64,000 nucleotides of DNA from a virus. The notes below the pieces were generated by a model that was not told where the DNA came from, made no database searches, and saw only the letters and a program-made list of their open reading frames with translations. Position numbers and translations under genes: made by a program. Where the stretch lies: IMG/VR virus record IMGVR_UViG_3300034104_005002, positions 1 to 64,000 of that record. The stretch is one strand, 5' to 3'. How positions within the stretch are numbered: the first letter of the stretch is position 1; each line of letters starts with the position of its first letter. This document shows, in pieces, positions 7,381 to 14,715 of the stretch.

Positions 7381-7465
7381 TAATTTGGTTTTTAGGAAAT
7401 CTATTTTCCTAAGGTGCCTCTTTTTGAGGACCCTCCTAGTATATAGGAGGGATTTTCTGAATTTG
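7381..7465 (-). promoter_or_regulatory. Structured leader of nadM
   Basis: On the minus strand two strong hairpins precede the ribosome-site hairpin: CCCTCCTA/TAGGAGGG (7431-7451) and TTAGGAAA/TTTCCTAA (7392-7412), with a weaker CCTC/GAGG stem between. A TATATACT in the first hairpin could be a -10 element with a poor -35. I do not recognise a known riboswitch. Confidence 0.45.
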
Positions 7466-7481
7466 TCGGGTTATGTGCCAG

Positions 7482-7640
7482 TTATTGAGGTGGCTGTTTT
7501 TTATTATACTCTAATATAACCCAATTCCGTAATGCATTGATTTCCATTTTTTCTTGTGGCGTAAAATCGTCATCCGAGTCCAAATAAAAATATAGTGCAT
7601 TGATGACAAGTTTTCTATCCTGCTGTGAAATAAGTGACAT
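7482..7640 (-). CDS. Small phage protein (52 aa)
   Basis: Starts MSLISQQDRKLVINALYFYL and ends KKQPPQ. A longer frame exists to 7730, but ATG 7640 has a strong Shine-Dalgarno (GGGGAG, 7 nt before) and lies just after the deaminase stop, so the short form is chosen. Likely helical; function unknown. Confidence 0.6.
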   Translation of the reverse strand: MSLISQQDRKLVINALYFYLDSDDDFTPQEKMEINALRNWVILEYNKKQPPQ

Positions 7641-7642
7641 GA

Positions 7643-8071
7643 TTAATCTCCCCAGTATTCGTATAAAAATCCATAATTTGTTGAATAGTGAACATGAAAA
7701 ATTCCATGTTGAATAAGAAACCCTGAACAAATTCTACATGGTCTGGCATCTCGGATCTCTTTTCCACCGTGCCCGCCGACCCGGCAAACAACAATAGTAT
7801 CAGATAATTCTCCTTTGGCCTTAATAATCGCACTAATTTCACAATGCAAATATTGCTTCATACTATAATCTTTTTGATTATAAAGCCTGGCAGTTCTCTC
7901 GGCGGCCCATTTTTGAATGGGATGGGTCTTTGTATAACTATTGGTTGCGGCAGAAACAATTTTATTCCTCTTCAGAAGAATCGCACCCATTCGTTTCGGA
8001 GGATCAGATGCTATGGCAACCGCAATTGCCTGATCTAGAATGTTCTTTTTTAGATGACTTTTTTGTATCAC
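7643..8071 (-). CDS. Cytidine/deoxycytidylate deaminase-family protein
   Basis: Product of 142 aa with the zinc-site motifs of the cytidine deaminase superfamily: HCEISAI (H76, catalytic E78) and PCRIC (C112, C115). T4-like phages use dCMP deaminase to feed dTMP synthesis; this protein is shorter than T4 Cd (193 aa) and may act on another cytidine or nucleoside, so substrate is uncertain. It overlaps the upstream small membrane protein gene by 4 bp (ATGA) and precedes the 52-aa gene by 2 bp. Confidence 0.75.
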   Translation of the reverse strand: MIQKSHLKKNILDQAIAVAIASDPPKRMGAILLKRNKIVSAATNSYTKTHPIQKWAAERTARLYNQKDYSMKQYLHCEISAIIKAKGELSDTIVVCRVGGHGGKEIRDARPCRICSGFLIQHGIFHVHYSTNYGFLYEYWGD

Positions 8072-8274
8072 GATTTACCGTTCAACACATAATAAAAATA
8101 TTCCCTAGTCGCTGAGTCATTTATGACCATAAGCTGCTTCCAATATTGAAAAGGAAGACCGAGTTGTGAAAACCTAAAACGTAATTCTGACATGGCAATA
8201 AAACTAACGAAACCCAACAATAACACAAAAAAAGCAAAGTTGTGTAAAGAGTGGACAGTTTTACGATTGGCCAT
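8068..8274 (-). CDS. Small single-pass membrane protein (68 aa)
   Basis: ATG 8274 overlaps the TAA of the upstream 32-aa gene (TAATG), so this start is preferred over a longer frame reaching 8355. The product has one hydrophobic segment, HNFAFFVLLLGFVSFIAM at about residues 11-28, then a charged C-terminal half. No family recognised. Confidence 0.6.
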   Translation of the reverse strand: MANRKTVHSLHNFAFFVLLLGFVSFIAMSELRFRFSQLGLPFQYWKQLMVINDSATREYFYYVLNGKS

Positions 8275-8372
8275 TAGAGAAGAACCAGAAGTGGTATAAG
8301 AAGAGTAAGATAACCAATAATTGCCCCAGAAACTCCTTGAAGAATCTGGAGCCACGTACTATATTCGTCCAT
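8274..8372 (-). CDS. Very small membrane protein (32 aa)
   Basis: ATG 8372-8370 to TAA 8276-8274. MDEYSTWLQILQG is followed by a continuous hydrophobic stretch to the end (AIIGYLTLLIPLLVLL). It starts inside the 3' end of the HNH gene and its stop is coupled to the next start. The layout of two coupled tiny membrane proteins is typical of phages, but Shine-Dalgarno support is weak. Confidence 0.5.
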   Translation of the reverse strand: MDEYSTWLQILQGVSGAIIGYLTLLIPLLVLL

Positions 8373-8679
8373 TTTGCCAGTTAATAATTTGCGAAAGTCG
8401 CTCGGTTGTAAAAAAGTCTTGTTTTAAGTACCAGTCTGCCCAGAATTGATGGCCCTTAGAATGATTACATTCACTACAGGCACAAACAATATTAGTGATT
8501 CGATCAGATCCCCCCTTAATTCGGGGAGTAATGTGATCTAAAGTTAGATTGTCTTCAGATCCGCAATATGCACACTCATAATTCCAATGTTCTTTAATCG
8601 AGTTTTTCCATTTTCTTTTGGCCTCTGAACTTGATGTTGCCTCTAAATTAAACATCAGGTCTTGATATGTTTCGTGCAT
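8359..8679 (-). CDS. HNH endonuclease
   Basis: Product of 106 aa. The HNH core is complete: CAYC (C36, C39), LTLDHITPR (D48-H49), TNIVCACSECNHSKG (N63, CxxC at 68-71, H73). Such small free-standing HNH proteins are common homing or packaging-linked nucleases in phages. It sits between a virion-type gene and small membrane protein genes with no sign of an interrupted host gene, so a homing role is probable but not shown. Confidence 0.85.
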   Translation of the reverse strand: MHETYQDLMFNLEATSSSEAKRKWKNSIKEHWNYECAYCGSEDNLTLDHITPRIKGGSDRITNIVCACSECNHSKGHQFWADWYLKQDFFTTERLSQIINWQNGRI

Positions 8680-8685
8680 TTGGGA

Positions 8686-9024
8686 TTAATTTTCAGTTGT
8701 TTCTCTTACAAGAATTGTTCCTACCACAGAAGGAAGCGTCTTATTATTAGAAACAACAAATATATCAAAATAATTTCTACCAGATTCTAAGGAAGAAGTT
8801 TGTGTCTTATTTAAAATAAGTTTTATTGACCCTTGAGGCCTATTTAAATATTCAACTGCAAAAGAAGTAGAAATTCCAGCACCAGGAAACTTTTGAATTT
8901 TTGCTACTATTGTTTTTGTAGTTAGATCATTAGCAGATCCATCTGAATTTTTAAGTTTAAATTCACTTTCAAAATCAGTCCCTTTAAAAATTGAACGATC
9001 AACTATTTCTAGTGGAACCGTCAT
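8686..9024 (-). CDS. Probable virion protein, beta-rich (112 aa)
   Basis: Starts MTVPLEIVDRSIFKGTDF and has alternating hydrophobic patterns typical of an immunoglobulin-like or baseplate-type beta domain. A CTAAATA late-type motif lies 25 nt upstream of the start. No enzyme motif. The call as structural is inference from promoter type and composition. Confidence 0.55.
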   Translation of the reverse strand: MTVPLEIVDRSIFKGTDFESEFKLKNSDGSANDLTTKTIVAKIQKFPGAGISTSFAVEYLNRPQGSIKLILNKTQTSSLESGRNYFDIFVVSNNKTLPSVVGTILVRETTEN

Positions 9025-9049
9025 ACAATTAAATTCTAAGTTCTTAAGT

Positions 9050-9056
9050 TATTTAG
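9050..9056 (-). promoter_or_regulatory. Late promoter-like CTAAATA (leftward)
   Basis: CTAAATA on the minus strand, 25 nt before the 112-aa gene; divergent from a second copy at 9062-9068. Confidence 0.5.
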
Positions 9057-9061
9057 GTTTT

Positions 9062-9068
9062 CTAAATA
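9062..9068 (+). promoter_or_regulatory. Late promoter-like CTAAATA (rightward)
   Basis: CTAAATA on the plus strand, 18 nt before the gene at 9087. The back-to-back pair between divergent genes supports the motif as a promoter. Confidence 0.5.
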
Positions 9069-9086
9069 GTTAAAAGAGTTCCTACC

Positions 9087-9341
9087 ATGGACGACCGCAA
9101 AAAAGTCATAACTAATTTGATCTTTATTATTTGTGTGTCCATTATTTCCTTTATTGGAATAAATTTTCTTTCTTGTAATTTTTTGATTCCTGGATCTATC
9201 AACCGGGCCAATTTTTTAGGTGGACTAGTTAATCCTCCAGTGCTAGATTGTCAGGAATCAGAAAGAAGAGGATATGAAACTCTTATGATGTTACTGACTA
9301 CCGTGATTGCGTTGAAGACCAAAATAGATGAGGACAACTAA
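9087..9341 (+). CDS. Small membrane protein, possible lysis protein (84 aa)
   Basis: One hydrophobic N-terminal segment (LIFIICVSIISFIGINFLSC, residues 11-30) is followed by a soluble tail with a second moderately hydrophobic helix. The Leu-Ser-Cys at the end of the segment is only weakly lipobox-like. First gene of a three-gene rightward unit that converges on the lysin gene, so a holin or spanin role is possible but unproven. Confidence 0.5.
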   Translation: MDDRKKVITNLIFIICVSIISFIGINFLSCNFLIPGSINRANFLGGLVNPPVLDCQESERRGYETLMMLLTTVIALKTKIDEDN

Positions 9342-9386
9342 TGCCTGACTATTGGAATAAATACATAAGCTAGGCATACTTTACTA

Positions 9387-9581
9387 ATGTCTTCTCGCAC
9401 CTTCAATACTCCTCATCGTGAGAACTGGAACTCTCCGATACATAATATTCTAAAGGCAATAGATAATCACACTCAAGAATATCTTAAGAGTGGTGATATC
9501 TGGCATTTACAAAAAGCACAACTGCTCAGAGAATACGTCTCAGAACTTAAAACTTGGATTCATAGGGAAGAACAAAAATGA
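9387..9581 (+). CDS. Small conserved phage protein (64 aa)
   Basis: Product begins MSSRTFNTPHRENWNSP and is helical and charged, without membrane segments. I recall similar proteins in cyanophages with no function. Its TGA overlaps the next ATG (ATGA). Confidence 0.6.
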   Translation: MSSRTFNTPHRENWNSPIHNILKAIDNHTQEYLKSGDIWHLQKAQLLREYVSELKTWIHREEQK

Positions 9582-9673
9582 CAGAAGTAGTATGGTCAGT
9601 AAATATTTTAATTGGAATTGGCCTAATTGGGGTGGCCTGGGTTATTTTTAAAATCCTGTTAGAGGATTTCTAG
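9578..9673 (+). CDS. Tiny membrane protein (31 aa)
   Basis: ATG overlaps the preceding stop. MTEVVWSVN is followed by a hydrophobic helix ([18 protein letters not shown]) and a short acidic tail. It runs 15 bp into the 3' end of the opposing lysin gene. Candidate holin-like or accessory lysis protein by position only. Confidence 0.5.
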   Translation: MTEVVWSVNILIGIGLIGVAWVIFKILLEDF

Positions 9674-10885
9674 GCACCGCTTATAGTACATCTGCCTATC
9701 AGCAAGACCATTAGTCCCACCATTGACTCTTCTGGTAACCTGCTCTACCGATGGATTAGTGTCACAAAGGGCATTCATTTTGTTATTCATCCACCAATAT
9801 CCAGCACTTGTACCTGAATACTTATCGGCAACATAATCAACCCCCTCCATAATTCGGGGATCTTTCATAAAGTTTGCAAATTGTTGATAATTAAATCTTC
9901 CAGTAAGTTGAATATACCCGGCTCCTTTGAATCGTCTTCCGTCTCCGGGTTGAGTGTTTCCTAAATCTTTTCTTCCTTCATAGGCATCACCAGAAGCAAG
10001 TTCTTTCATCCATTTTCCACCACCAGATTCATGAGAAATTTGAGAAATAAAATGGGCAAGTCTTGATTTTGTAGTGATATCGAATCTCTGTAGGGCCTCA
10101 TTAAGTTCTTTTACTTGGGCATCAGTAGGGGTTCTTTGCCATACATGCTGTAGCTGGGCCTTTGTGAAGATTTCTTTTGGTTGAGAGGAATTCCTATATC
10201 TTACGGCGAATTCTTTTTTAACGTCATCAGGAGTTTTGCTTTCAAGATAGTTAAAGGCATCTACTTGTTGAGGCTCCTCTTTATAAAACTTGGCTGCATC
10301 AGTGAACTTAATCGGCTGTTTAGATGGGATAGTAGTTTCTGGTTTAGAAACAACTGGGGGTTTAATTGCTAGATTTGCTTCTTGATAAACAGAAATATAA
10401 ACGGTTCCTTTATTATAAAGAGGAAGAATCTTGTCTCTTAGATCAATATTATAGATTCTCACACAACCATGAGTAGCGAATAGTGGTTGTTTCGGTGCCC
10501 AGGCCCCAGGCCAACCTGCGGCTGATCCACCACCATGAAGCATAATTCCAGATCTACCATATTTGGAAACCTGGCCCTCTAGTTCATTCATGTCAAAAGA
10601 ATACCAACCATAAGCCGCAAGAGTTCTATCAAAAGCCGGATTTGCTCCGACTCTTTCAAAATCTTTATAAACGATCCCTAGTTTATAGAGACCAGGAGGA
10701 GTATCTGTTCTTACAACTCTAAATTCAATATCAGATCCTTGACCTCTTGCAAGAGCCGGAATTTCCCAAAGAAGTTTACCAGAAAAATCATAAGCCTTTG
10801 CAGTTTCAACAATATCATTGACTACAATATGAGTATCACCTTGTTTAAATCCAAAATCTTGAGGTCTTTTTGTAGGTCCGATCAT
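9659..10885 (-). CDS. L,D-transpeptidase (YkuD) / GH19 endolysin fusion
   Basis: Product of 408 aa with two peptidoglycan-acting domains. Residues about 1-170 are YkuD-like: IMLHGGGS (H117) and [10 protein letters not shown] (catalytic C141, R143). Residues about 235-408 are a GH19 (chitinase-like) lysozyme domain: [10 protein letters not shown] with catalytic E286, [18 protein letters not shown], and SAGYWW. A Pro/Lys-rich linker joins them. GH19 domains are common in cyanophage lysins; the L,D-transpeptidase partner would edit or anchor peptidoglycan cross-links, or act as a carboxypeptidase. No signal peptide, so release needs a holin, for which the convergent small membrane proteins are candidates. 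A CTAAATA motif is 26 nt upstream. Confidence 0.88.
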   Translation of the reverse strand: MIGPTKRPQDFGFKQGDTHIVVNDIVETAKAYDFSGKLLWEIPALARGQGSDIEFRVVRTDTPPGLYKLGIVYKDFERVGANPAFDRTLAAYGWYSFDMNELEGQVSKYGRSGIMLHGGGSAAGWPGAWAPKQPLFATHGCVRIYNIDLRDKILPLYNKGTVYISVYQEANLAIKPPVVSKPETTIPSKQPIKFTDAAKFYKEEPQQVDAFNYLESKTPDDVKKEFAVRYRNSSQPKEIFTKAQLQHVWQRTPTDAQVKELNEALQRFDITTKSRLAHFISQISHESGGGKWMKELASGDAYEGRKDLGNTQPGDGRRFKGAGYIQLTGRFNYQQFANFMKDPRIMEGVDYVADKYSGTSAGYWWMNNKMNALCDTNPSVEQVTRRVNGGTNGLADRQMYYKRCLEIL

Positions 10886-10890
10886 TGTAT

Positions 10891-10898
10891 TATAAATA
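10891..10898 (+). promoter_or_regulatory. Late promoter-like TATAAATA (rightward)
   Basis: Perfect TATAAATA on the plus strand, 25 nt before the GIY-YIG gene start. Confidence 0.5.
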
Positions 10899-10911
10899 AA
10901 GATTACAATGC

Positions 10912-10918
10912 TATTTAG
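10912..10918 (-). promoter_or_regulatory. Late promoter-like CTAAATA (leftward)
   Basis: CTAAATA on the minus strand 26 nt before the lysin start. Confidence 0.5.
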
Positions 10919-10923
10919 TTTTT

Positions 10924-11361
10924 GTGTGGTATTTTAACGGTCAAGAATTTAATGAGGTCGATAAAAAGTATGAGGGATTTGTTTACTTAATAACAAACCT
11001 AGAAAACGGGATGAAGTACATTGGAAAGAAACACTTCTGGGAAAGAAGAAAAAACGCAAAGACTGGAAGAAGACAGACAAAAGAAAGTGATTGGAGAAAA
11101 TATTTCGGTAGTTGCGACCAACTAAAAGAAGACGTTAAATCTTTAGGTGAAAACAAGTTCAAAAGAGAAATTTTGTATTTATGCCCTCATAAAAAAAGTA
11201 TGTCCTATTATGAGACATGCGAGCAGTTTAAAAGAAATGTTTTATTAGATGAGGCCTATTATAATACTAATATTGAAGGAAAATTTTATTCTAGCGAAGT
11301 AGAAAGAATCTATGGGCTGGTTATTTCAGGAGAGAATCCACAAGGAAAAGAACCTCATTGA
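10924..11361 (+). CDS. GIY-YIG-type endonuclease
   Basis: GTG start; 145 aa. The N-terminal region reads [20 protein letters not shown], the GIY-YIG core with Y-L-I in place of GIY and YIG intact. [24 protein letters not shown] supplies the conserved Arg region. It resembles free-standing phage GIY-YIG (Seg-like) proteins. It lies alone on the plus strand between the lysin and an internal-type protein gene, as mobile endonucleases often do. Its end overlaps a convergent 50-aa gene by 41 bp. Confidence 0.75.
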   Translation: MWYFNGQEFNEVDKKYEGFVYLITNLENGMKYIGKKHFWERRKNAKTGRRQTKESDWRKYFGSCDQLKEDVKSLGENKFKREILYLCPHKKSMSYYETCEQFKRNVLLDEAYYNTNIEGKFYSSEVERIYGLVISGENPQGKEPH

Positions 11362-11473
11362 GGTAATCATCAGCGAGGTTCTTTTCGTTTTGTGGATTTT
11401 GTTCTCTTTGGAGTTTATTTTTAAGGCCGTTTAATTTGGCCTTAAGAGCATAAACATCAGTAGAGTGGATCAT
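11321..11473 (-). CDS. Small helical protein (50 aa)
   Basis: ATG 11473 overlaps the TGA of the upstream 425-aa gene, suggesting coupling. The product (MIHSTDVYALKAKLNGLKNK...) is predicted helical and charged. Function unknown. Confidence 0.6.
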   Translation of the reverse strand: MIHSTDVYALKAKLNGLKNKLQREQNPQNEKNLADDYLNEVLFLVDSLLK

Positions 11474-12750
11474 CAGTCGTTAAAATAATCAAGTGCAATA
11501 TCAATTACGCTATCTTCGGTCAATGATTCAAATAGATCAAGAGCTTCTAGTACATCAGAAGCATAACCTTCTGAAATCATGTCCTCAAGAATATAATCAA
11601 CTAGAGTGTTATAATCTTGCTCGGATAGTTGAGATGCAAACTTGGCAAGACGCTCTTTATAACCAGTCTTGGTTCTTTGGCTAGAAAGACGAGCCCCTGG
11701 ACCAGAAAATCGAGTTCCCCTAGCAGTTGAACCTTCTGCGGCCTTGGCAATTTTCTTGGCGGCCTCTTGTTTACGAGCCGAAACTGTTCTTTGGACAGCA
11801 GGCTGGCCAGAGGTTTTTGCTGGAAGAGCAAGCATTGGTTTTGGCTTTGCAAATGCATCACCCACTTCTTTCTTGGCAGATGTAGTTCTTTCGGACTTAC
11901 GAGACTCATAATCAGCCCGACTCATTTTGGGTTCATCTTTCTTACCCGCCTTTCTTTGAAGCGCAACACCTACTTTACGAACAGCCCGACCAACAGCCTG
12001 CCTTTTACTACCACCAGGCTCTGTGGTAGTGGTAACAGTGGTGCGACCAACCTTGGCGGTTCTAGTGGTTGCTGGAGCAGCGGATGCCGCTCTACCACTA
12101 CCCTCAATTGCCTTTCCAGCACCATAGATGGCCTTACCACCACGACGAAGAATCGATTTTAACATGGCCTTACCTTTTTCTACTACTTTACCACCCATAG
12201 CCTTAGTGGCACGGCCTAGACCACCAGCAGAACCTGAGATAGACTGTTTTACAGAAGAAATAGGACCACTGAGTTTGGATTTAACCTTAGAAATAGCATT
12301 ACCAACTCGTGCGGCGCGAGCTGACATTCTTTGCTTTGATTCTGCATCCAGGCCAGCCGCAACCGCCTTACCAGACTTTCTGGCTAGTTTTTTAGCAGCA
12401 GATTGTTGGGCCATAATATCACCACGACCAGAAGTCACTCTATCCTGAGCAGAGCCAGCATATTGAGAACGCTGGGATCCTTTGGTAACAGTTGCCTCGG
12501 TGAGAATATCTTCAATAAGCTCATCGTAAGACTCACAAATTACCTCATCGGTCGAGGCAAATGAGAGCATTTCAAATGATTCGTCTAAGGTATTACCATA
12601 ATCACGGAATTCCCAAACGAGTTCTTCGACTACTTGTTCAATATCTCCATCTTGCATGTAATCAACAAATCGAAGATTATCAAACAGATCTTCGACCTTT
12701 CGGTGATCGTAAATTTCTGAATAGGCTTCTGTTAGACTATAAAGTGACAT
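11473..12750 (-). CDS. Basic, Ala/Lys/Arg-rich virion-internal-type protein (425 aa)
   Basis: An acidic N-terminus (residues 1-90) and an acidic helical C-terminus (about 370-425) flank a long low-complexity basic centre rich in Lys, Arg, Ala, Gly and Ser. The C-terminal piece LVDYILEDMISEGYASDVLEALDLF resembles a motif repeated in at least four other proteins here (22569, 25123, 32881, 35797). The layout suits DNA-binding internal head proteins, but that is inference. A CTAAATA motif is 27 nt upstream. Confidence 0.6.
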   Translation of the reverse strand: MSLYSLTEAYSEIYDHRKVEDLFDNLRFVDYMQDGDIEQVVEELVWEFRDYGNTLDESFEMLSFASTDEVICESYDELIEDILTEATVTKGSQRSQYAGSAQDRVTSGRGDIMAQQSAAKKLARKSGKAVAAGLDAESKQRMSARAARVGNAISKVKSKLSGPISSVKQSISGSAGGLGRATKAMGGKVVEKGKAMLKSILRRGGKAIYGAGKAIEGSGRAASAAPATTRTAKVGRTTVTTTTEPGGSKRQAVGRAVRKVGVALQRKAGKKDEPKMSRADYESRKSERTTSAKKEVGDAFAKPKPMLALPAKTSGQPAVQRTVSARKQEAAKKIAKAAEGSTARGTRFSGPGARLSSQRTKTGYKERLAKFASQLSEQDYNTLVDYILEDMISEGYASDVLEALDLFESLTEDSVIDIALDYFND

Positions 12751-12777
12751 ATTTTTTAGAAATAGGTTTTCTTTTAG

Positions 12778-12784
12778 TATTTAG
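12778..12784 (-). promoter_or_regulatory. Late promoter-like CTAAATA
   Basis: 27 nt before the 425-aa gene start, minus strand. Confidence 0.5.
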
Positions 12785-12931
12785 TAAAAAGACCCTTAAA
12801 GGGGCCGGGGTTATTTAATTCTTATTCGATTTGATTTATCTATTCCTCTATTTCTCTGATACAAAGTAATTTTATATGTATAAATTCTCGGATTTAATTT
12901 AGTCATTTATATTCTGTTAGTACGACATTAA

Positions 12932-12939
12932 TATTTATA
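12932..12939 (-). promoter_or_regulatory. Late promoter-like TATAAATA
   Basis: Minus-strand TATAAATA continuing directly from the T-run of the nrdB terminator. It is 182 nt upstream of the next gene, so less certain than the proximal CTAAATA. Confidence 0.4.
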
Positions 12940-12964
12940 AAAAAAGGTGCTCATATGAGCACCT
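12939..12964 (-). terminator. Intrinsic terminator after nrdB
   Basis: Minus strand: GGTGCTCATATGAGCACC (a 9-bp palindrome) followed by seven T. It lies about 50 bp after the nrdB stop. Confidence 0.8.
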
Positions 12965-13011
12965 AATCCTGTCTGTGGAGTATTGTCGTACTAACAGACT
13001 AATATATTTAG

Positions 13012-14160
13012 TCAAAGTTTGAAGTTGGCGAAACTATCTGGTTTAATGTCCTGATTAAGACCCCCTACTAGATAAGAAGTAATCTGAACCTCTTGAGGTG
13101 CAACCTGCACCCCCTTTGAACTGAGCCAGTTATCCGTCCATGGAAGAGGATTATTATTGGCCGGAATATCATAAAGAGGTTTAAAACCAATAGCCTTCAT
13201 ACGTCTATTACAAACCCACTCAACATATTGACAAAGAAGAGCGGAGTTTAACCCTATAAGTGAGCCGTCTTTAAAAATATATTCGGCCCATCTTTTTTCT
13301 TGATTAACTGCTTCTTCAAATGTCTTATAAACCCATTGCTCTTCTTCTTTTGCAATTTTAATCATATCAGGATCGTCGCCTGATTTCCATTTTGAAAGAA
13401 TATTTTGAGTTATATTTAAATGAACGGCTTCATCGCGGCTAATTAGCGAAATAATCTTCGCACTTCCTTCCATTAACTTCAGCTCACCAAAGGCAAAAGA
13501 ACAAGCAAAGGAAACATAAAAGCGAATTCCTTCTAGGATATTCACTGCCATTATGGCTCGATAAAGTTTTCTCTTTACCTCATAAAGCTCATTTTTACCT
13601 AAATCTACACCCTCATTATTAAATTGCCAAAGATTTGAAGAAGAGTATTGTTGAGCATGTTGAATATATTCATCGTAATTATCAGTAATACTCTTGGCTC
13701 TCTCTAAAATTCTCTCATCTCCAATAATAGTATCAAATATTTCGGATGGATTAGCATAGATATTTTTTATAATATAAGTATATGATCGACTATGGATCAT
13801 TTCCATGAATCCCCAGGCTTCTATACATGATTCAAGTTCTGGTAAAGAACAATATGGCAGAAAAGCAATTGAAGTTCCTCGACCCTGAACAGAATCAAGC
13901 ATAATCTGATACTTTAAATTAGAAGTATAAATGTGTTTTTGCTCTGAGCGAAGAGTCTGATAATCTGCCCTATCTTTTTGAAGATTTATTTCTTCTGGAC
14001 GCCAAAAGAAACTGAGCTGCTGTTGTGTGAGTTTTTCAAAAATTGGGTATTTATACTCATCATATCGTTGGATCCCCAATGGAGCACTAAAAAACATTTT
14101 TTGCTTTTTAGTGTTAATTTCTTCTGTATTAAAAACTGTCATTCCTTTTACTTTAGACAT
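13012..14160 (-). CDS. nrdB: Ribonucleotide reductase class Ia, beta subunit
   Basis: Product of 382 aa that carries the diiron-tyrosyl radical for ribonucleotide reduction. Radical-site residues are seen: IMLDS (D89), GFMEMIHSRSYTYI (E120, H123, radical Tyr127), and the second ligand set in SRDEAVHLN. It pairs with the split nrdA genes directly upstream (12 bp from the last piece), so one transcript makes the whole enzyme. Full length. A strong terminator follows. Confidence 0.95.
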   Translation of the reverse strand: MSKVKGMTVFNTEEINTKKQKMFFSAPLGIQRYDEYKYPIFEKLTQQQLSFFWRPEEINLQKDRADYQTLRSEQKHIYTSNLKYQIMLDSVQGRGTSIAFLPYCSLPELESCIEAWGFMEMIHSRSYTYIIKNIYANPSEIFDTIIGDERILERAKSITDNYDEYIQHAQQYSSSNLWQFNNEGVDLGKNELYEVKRKLYRAIMAVNILEGIRFYVSFACSFAFGELKLMEGSAKIISLISRDEAVHLNITQNILSKWKSGDDPDMIKIAKEEEQWVYKTFEEAVNQEKRWAEYIFKDGSLIGLNSALLCQYVEWVCNRRMKAIGFKPLYDIPANNNPLPWTDNWLSSKGVQVAPQEVQITSYLVGGLNQDIKPDSFANFKL

Positions 14161-14172
14161 AAATTTCCTAGA

Positions 14173-14715
14173 TTAAACGTTACATGCGATACATTCTTCT
14201 TCTTCTGATGATAATATTTCAGATATTAAATCATCATTTTTAATTTCTTCGGCGGAAACATCATCGGTTTTGCCGTCATATGTGTTATGATAATATGCAG
14301 TTTTTGCACCATATTTGTATAGTAAAAGAATATTATTGACTATAACAGTGATCGGTACTTCATTATTTGGATAATTCTGAGGATTATAACTATCATTTAC
14401 ACTAATTCCCTGGTCAACGAACTTTTGCATAATAGAGACACAATTAATATATCCTTCATTTGAAGGCATTTCCCAGAGAAGTGTATAATTATTCTTTAGT
14501 TTATTATACTGAGGTACAATCTGTTTGAGAGTTCCCTTTTTAGATTGTTTAATGGAAAGATAATCCCTAGGAGGTTCTATTCCATTTGTTGCATTACACG
14601 AAACTGAACTATTATGAGATACTAGTCCTTCACAGTTGTAATGATGTACTTCCGGAACTTCAATGTCATAAGTTGGAAGAATTTCTCCTTCAAATTGAAT
14701 CGTTTTTACTTTCAT
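14173..14715 (-). CDS. nrdA: NrdA C-terminal piece with C-intein (split intein b)
   Basis: The first 35 residues are a C-terminal intein half (YDIEVPEVHHYNCEGLVSHN; blocks F and G with the HN end), followed by the C-extein starting SSVSCNATNGIEPP. The extein (145 aa) is the end of class Ia NrdA: the NATNGIEPPR loop and the C-terminal redox pair CIAC. A Shine-Dalgarno AAGGAG precedes the ATG. Trans-splicing with the N-intein at the end of 15818-17518 would restore PTES|SSVSCNATN, matching the conserved PSETSSQxSNATNG of NrdA. Confidence 0.93.
   Translation of the reverse strand: MKVKTIQFEGEILPTYDIEVPEVHHYNCEGLVSHNSSVSCNATNGIEPPRDYLSIKQSKKGTLKQIVPQYNKLKNNYTLLWEMPSNEGYINCVSIMQKFVDQGISVNDSYNPQNYPNNEVPITVIVNNILLLYKYGAKTAYYHNTYDGKTDDVSAEEIKNDDLISEILSSEEEECIACNV
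14611..14715 (-). mobile_element. Split intein b, C-terminal half (35 aa)
   Basis: Ends in His34-Asn35 before Ser; canonical split position, like other 35-aa IntC halves. Confidence 0.9.

Larger units (their letters stand above)
12913..12998. repeat. 15-bp inverted repeat around a terminator
   Basis: Arms TCTGTTAGTACGACA (12913-12927) and its exact complement (12984-12998) enclose the nrdB terminator hairpin. This makes a nested, cruciform-capable structure. Confidence 0.75.

Noticed and set aside
7641-7730. N-terminal extension of the 52-aa gene
   Set aside because: Overlaps the deaminase gene; the internal ATG has a strong ribosome site.
8275-8355. N-terminal extension of the 68-aa membrane protein
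   Set aside because: Occupied by a coupled 32-aa frame; the TAATG junction supports the shorter form.
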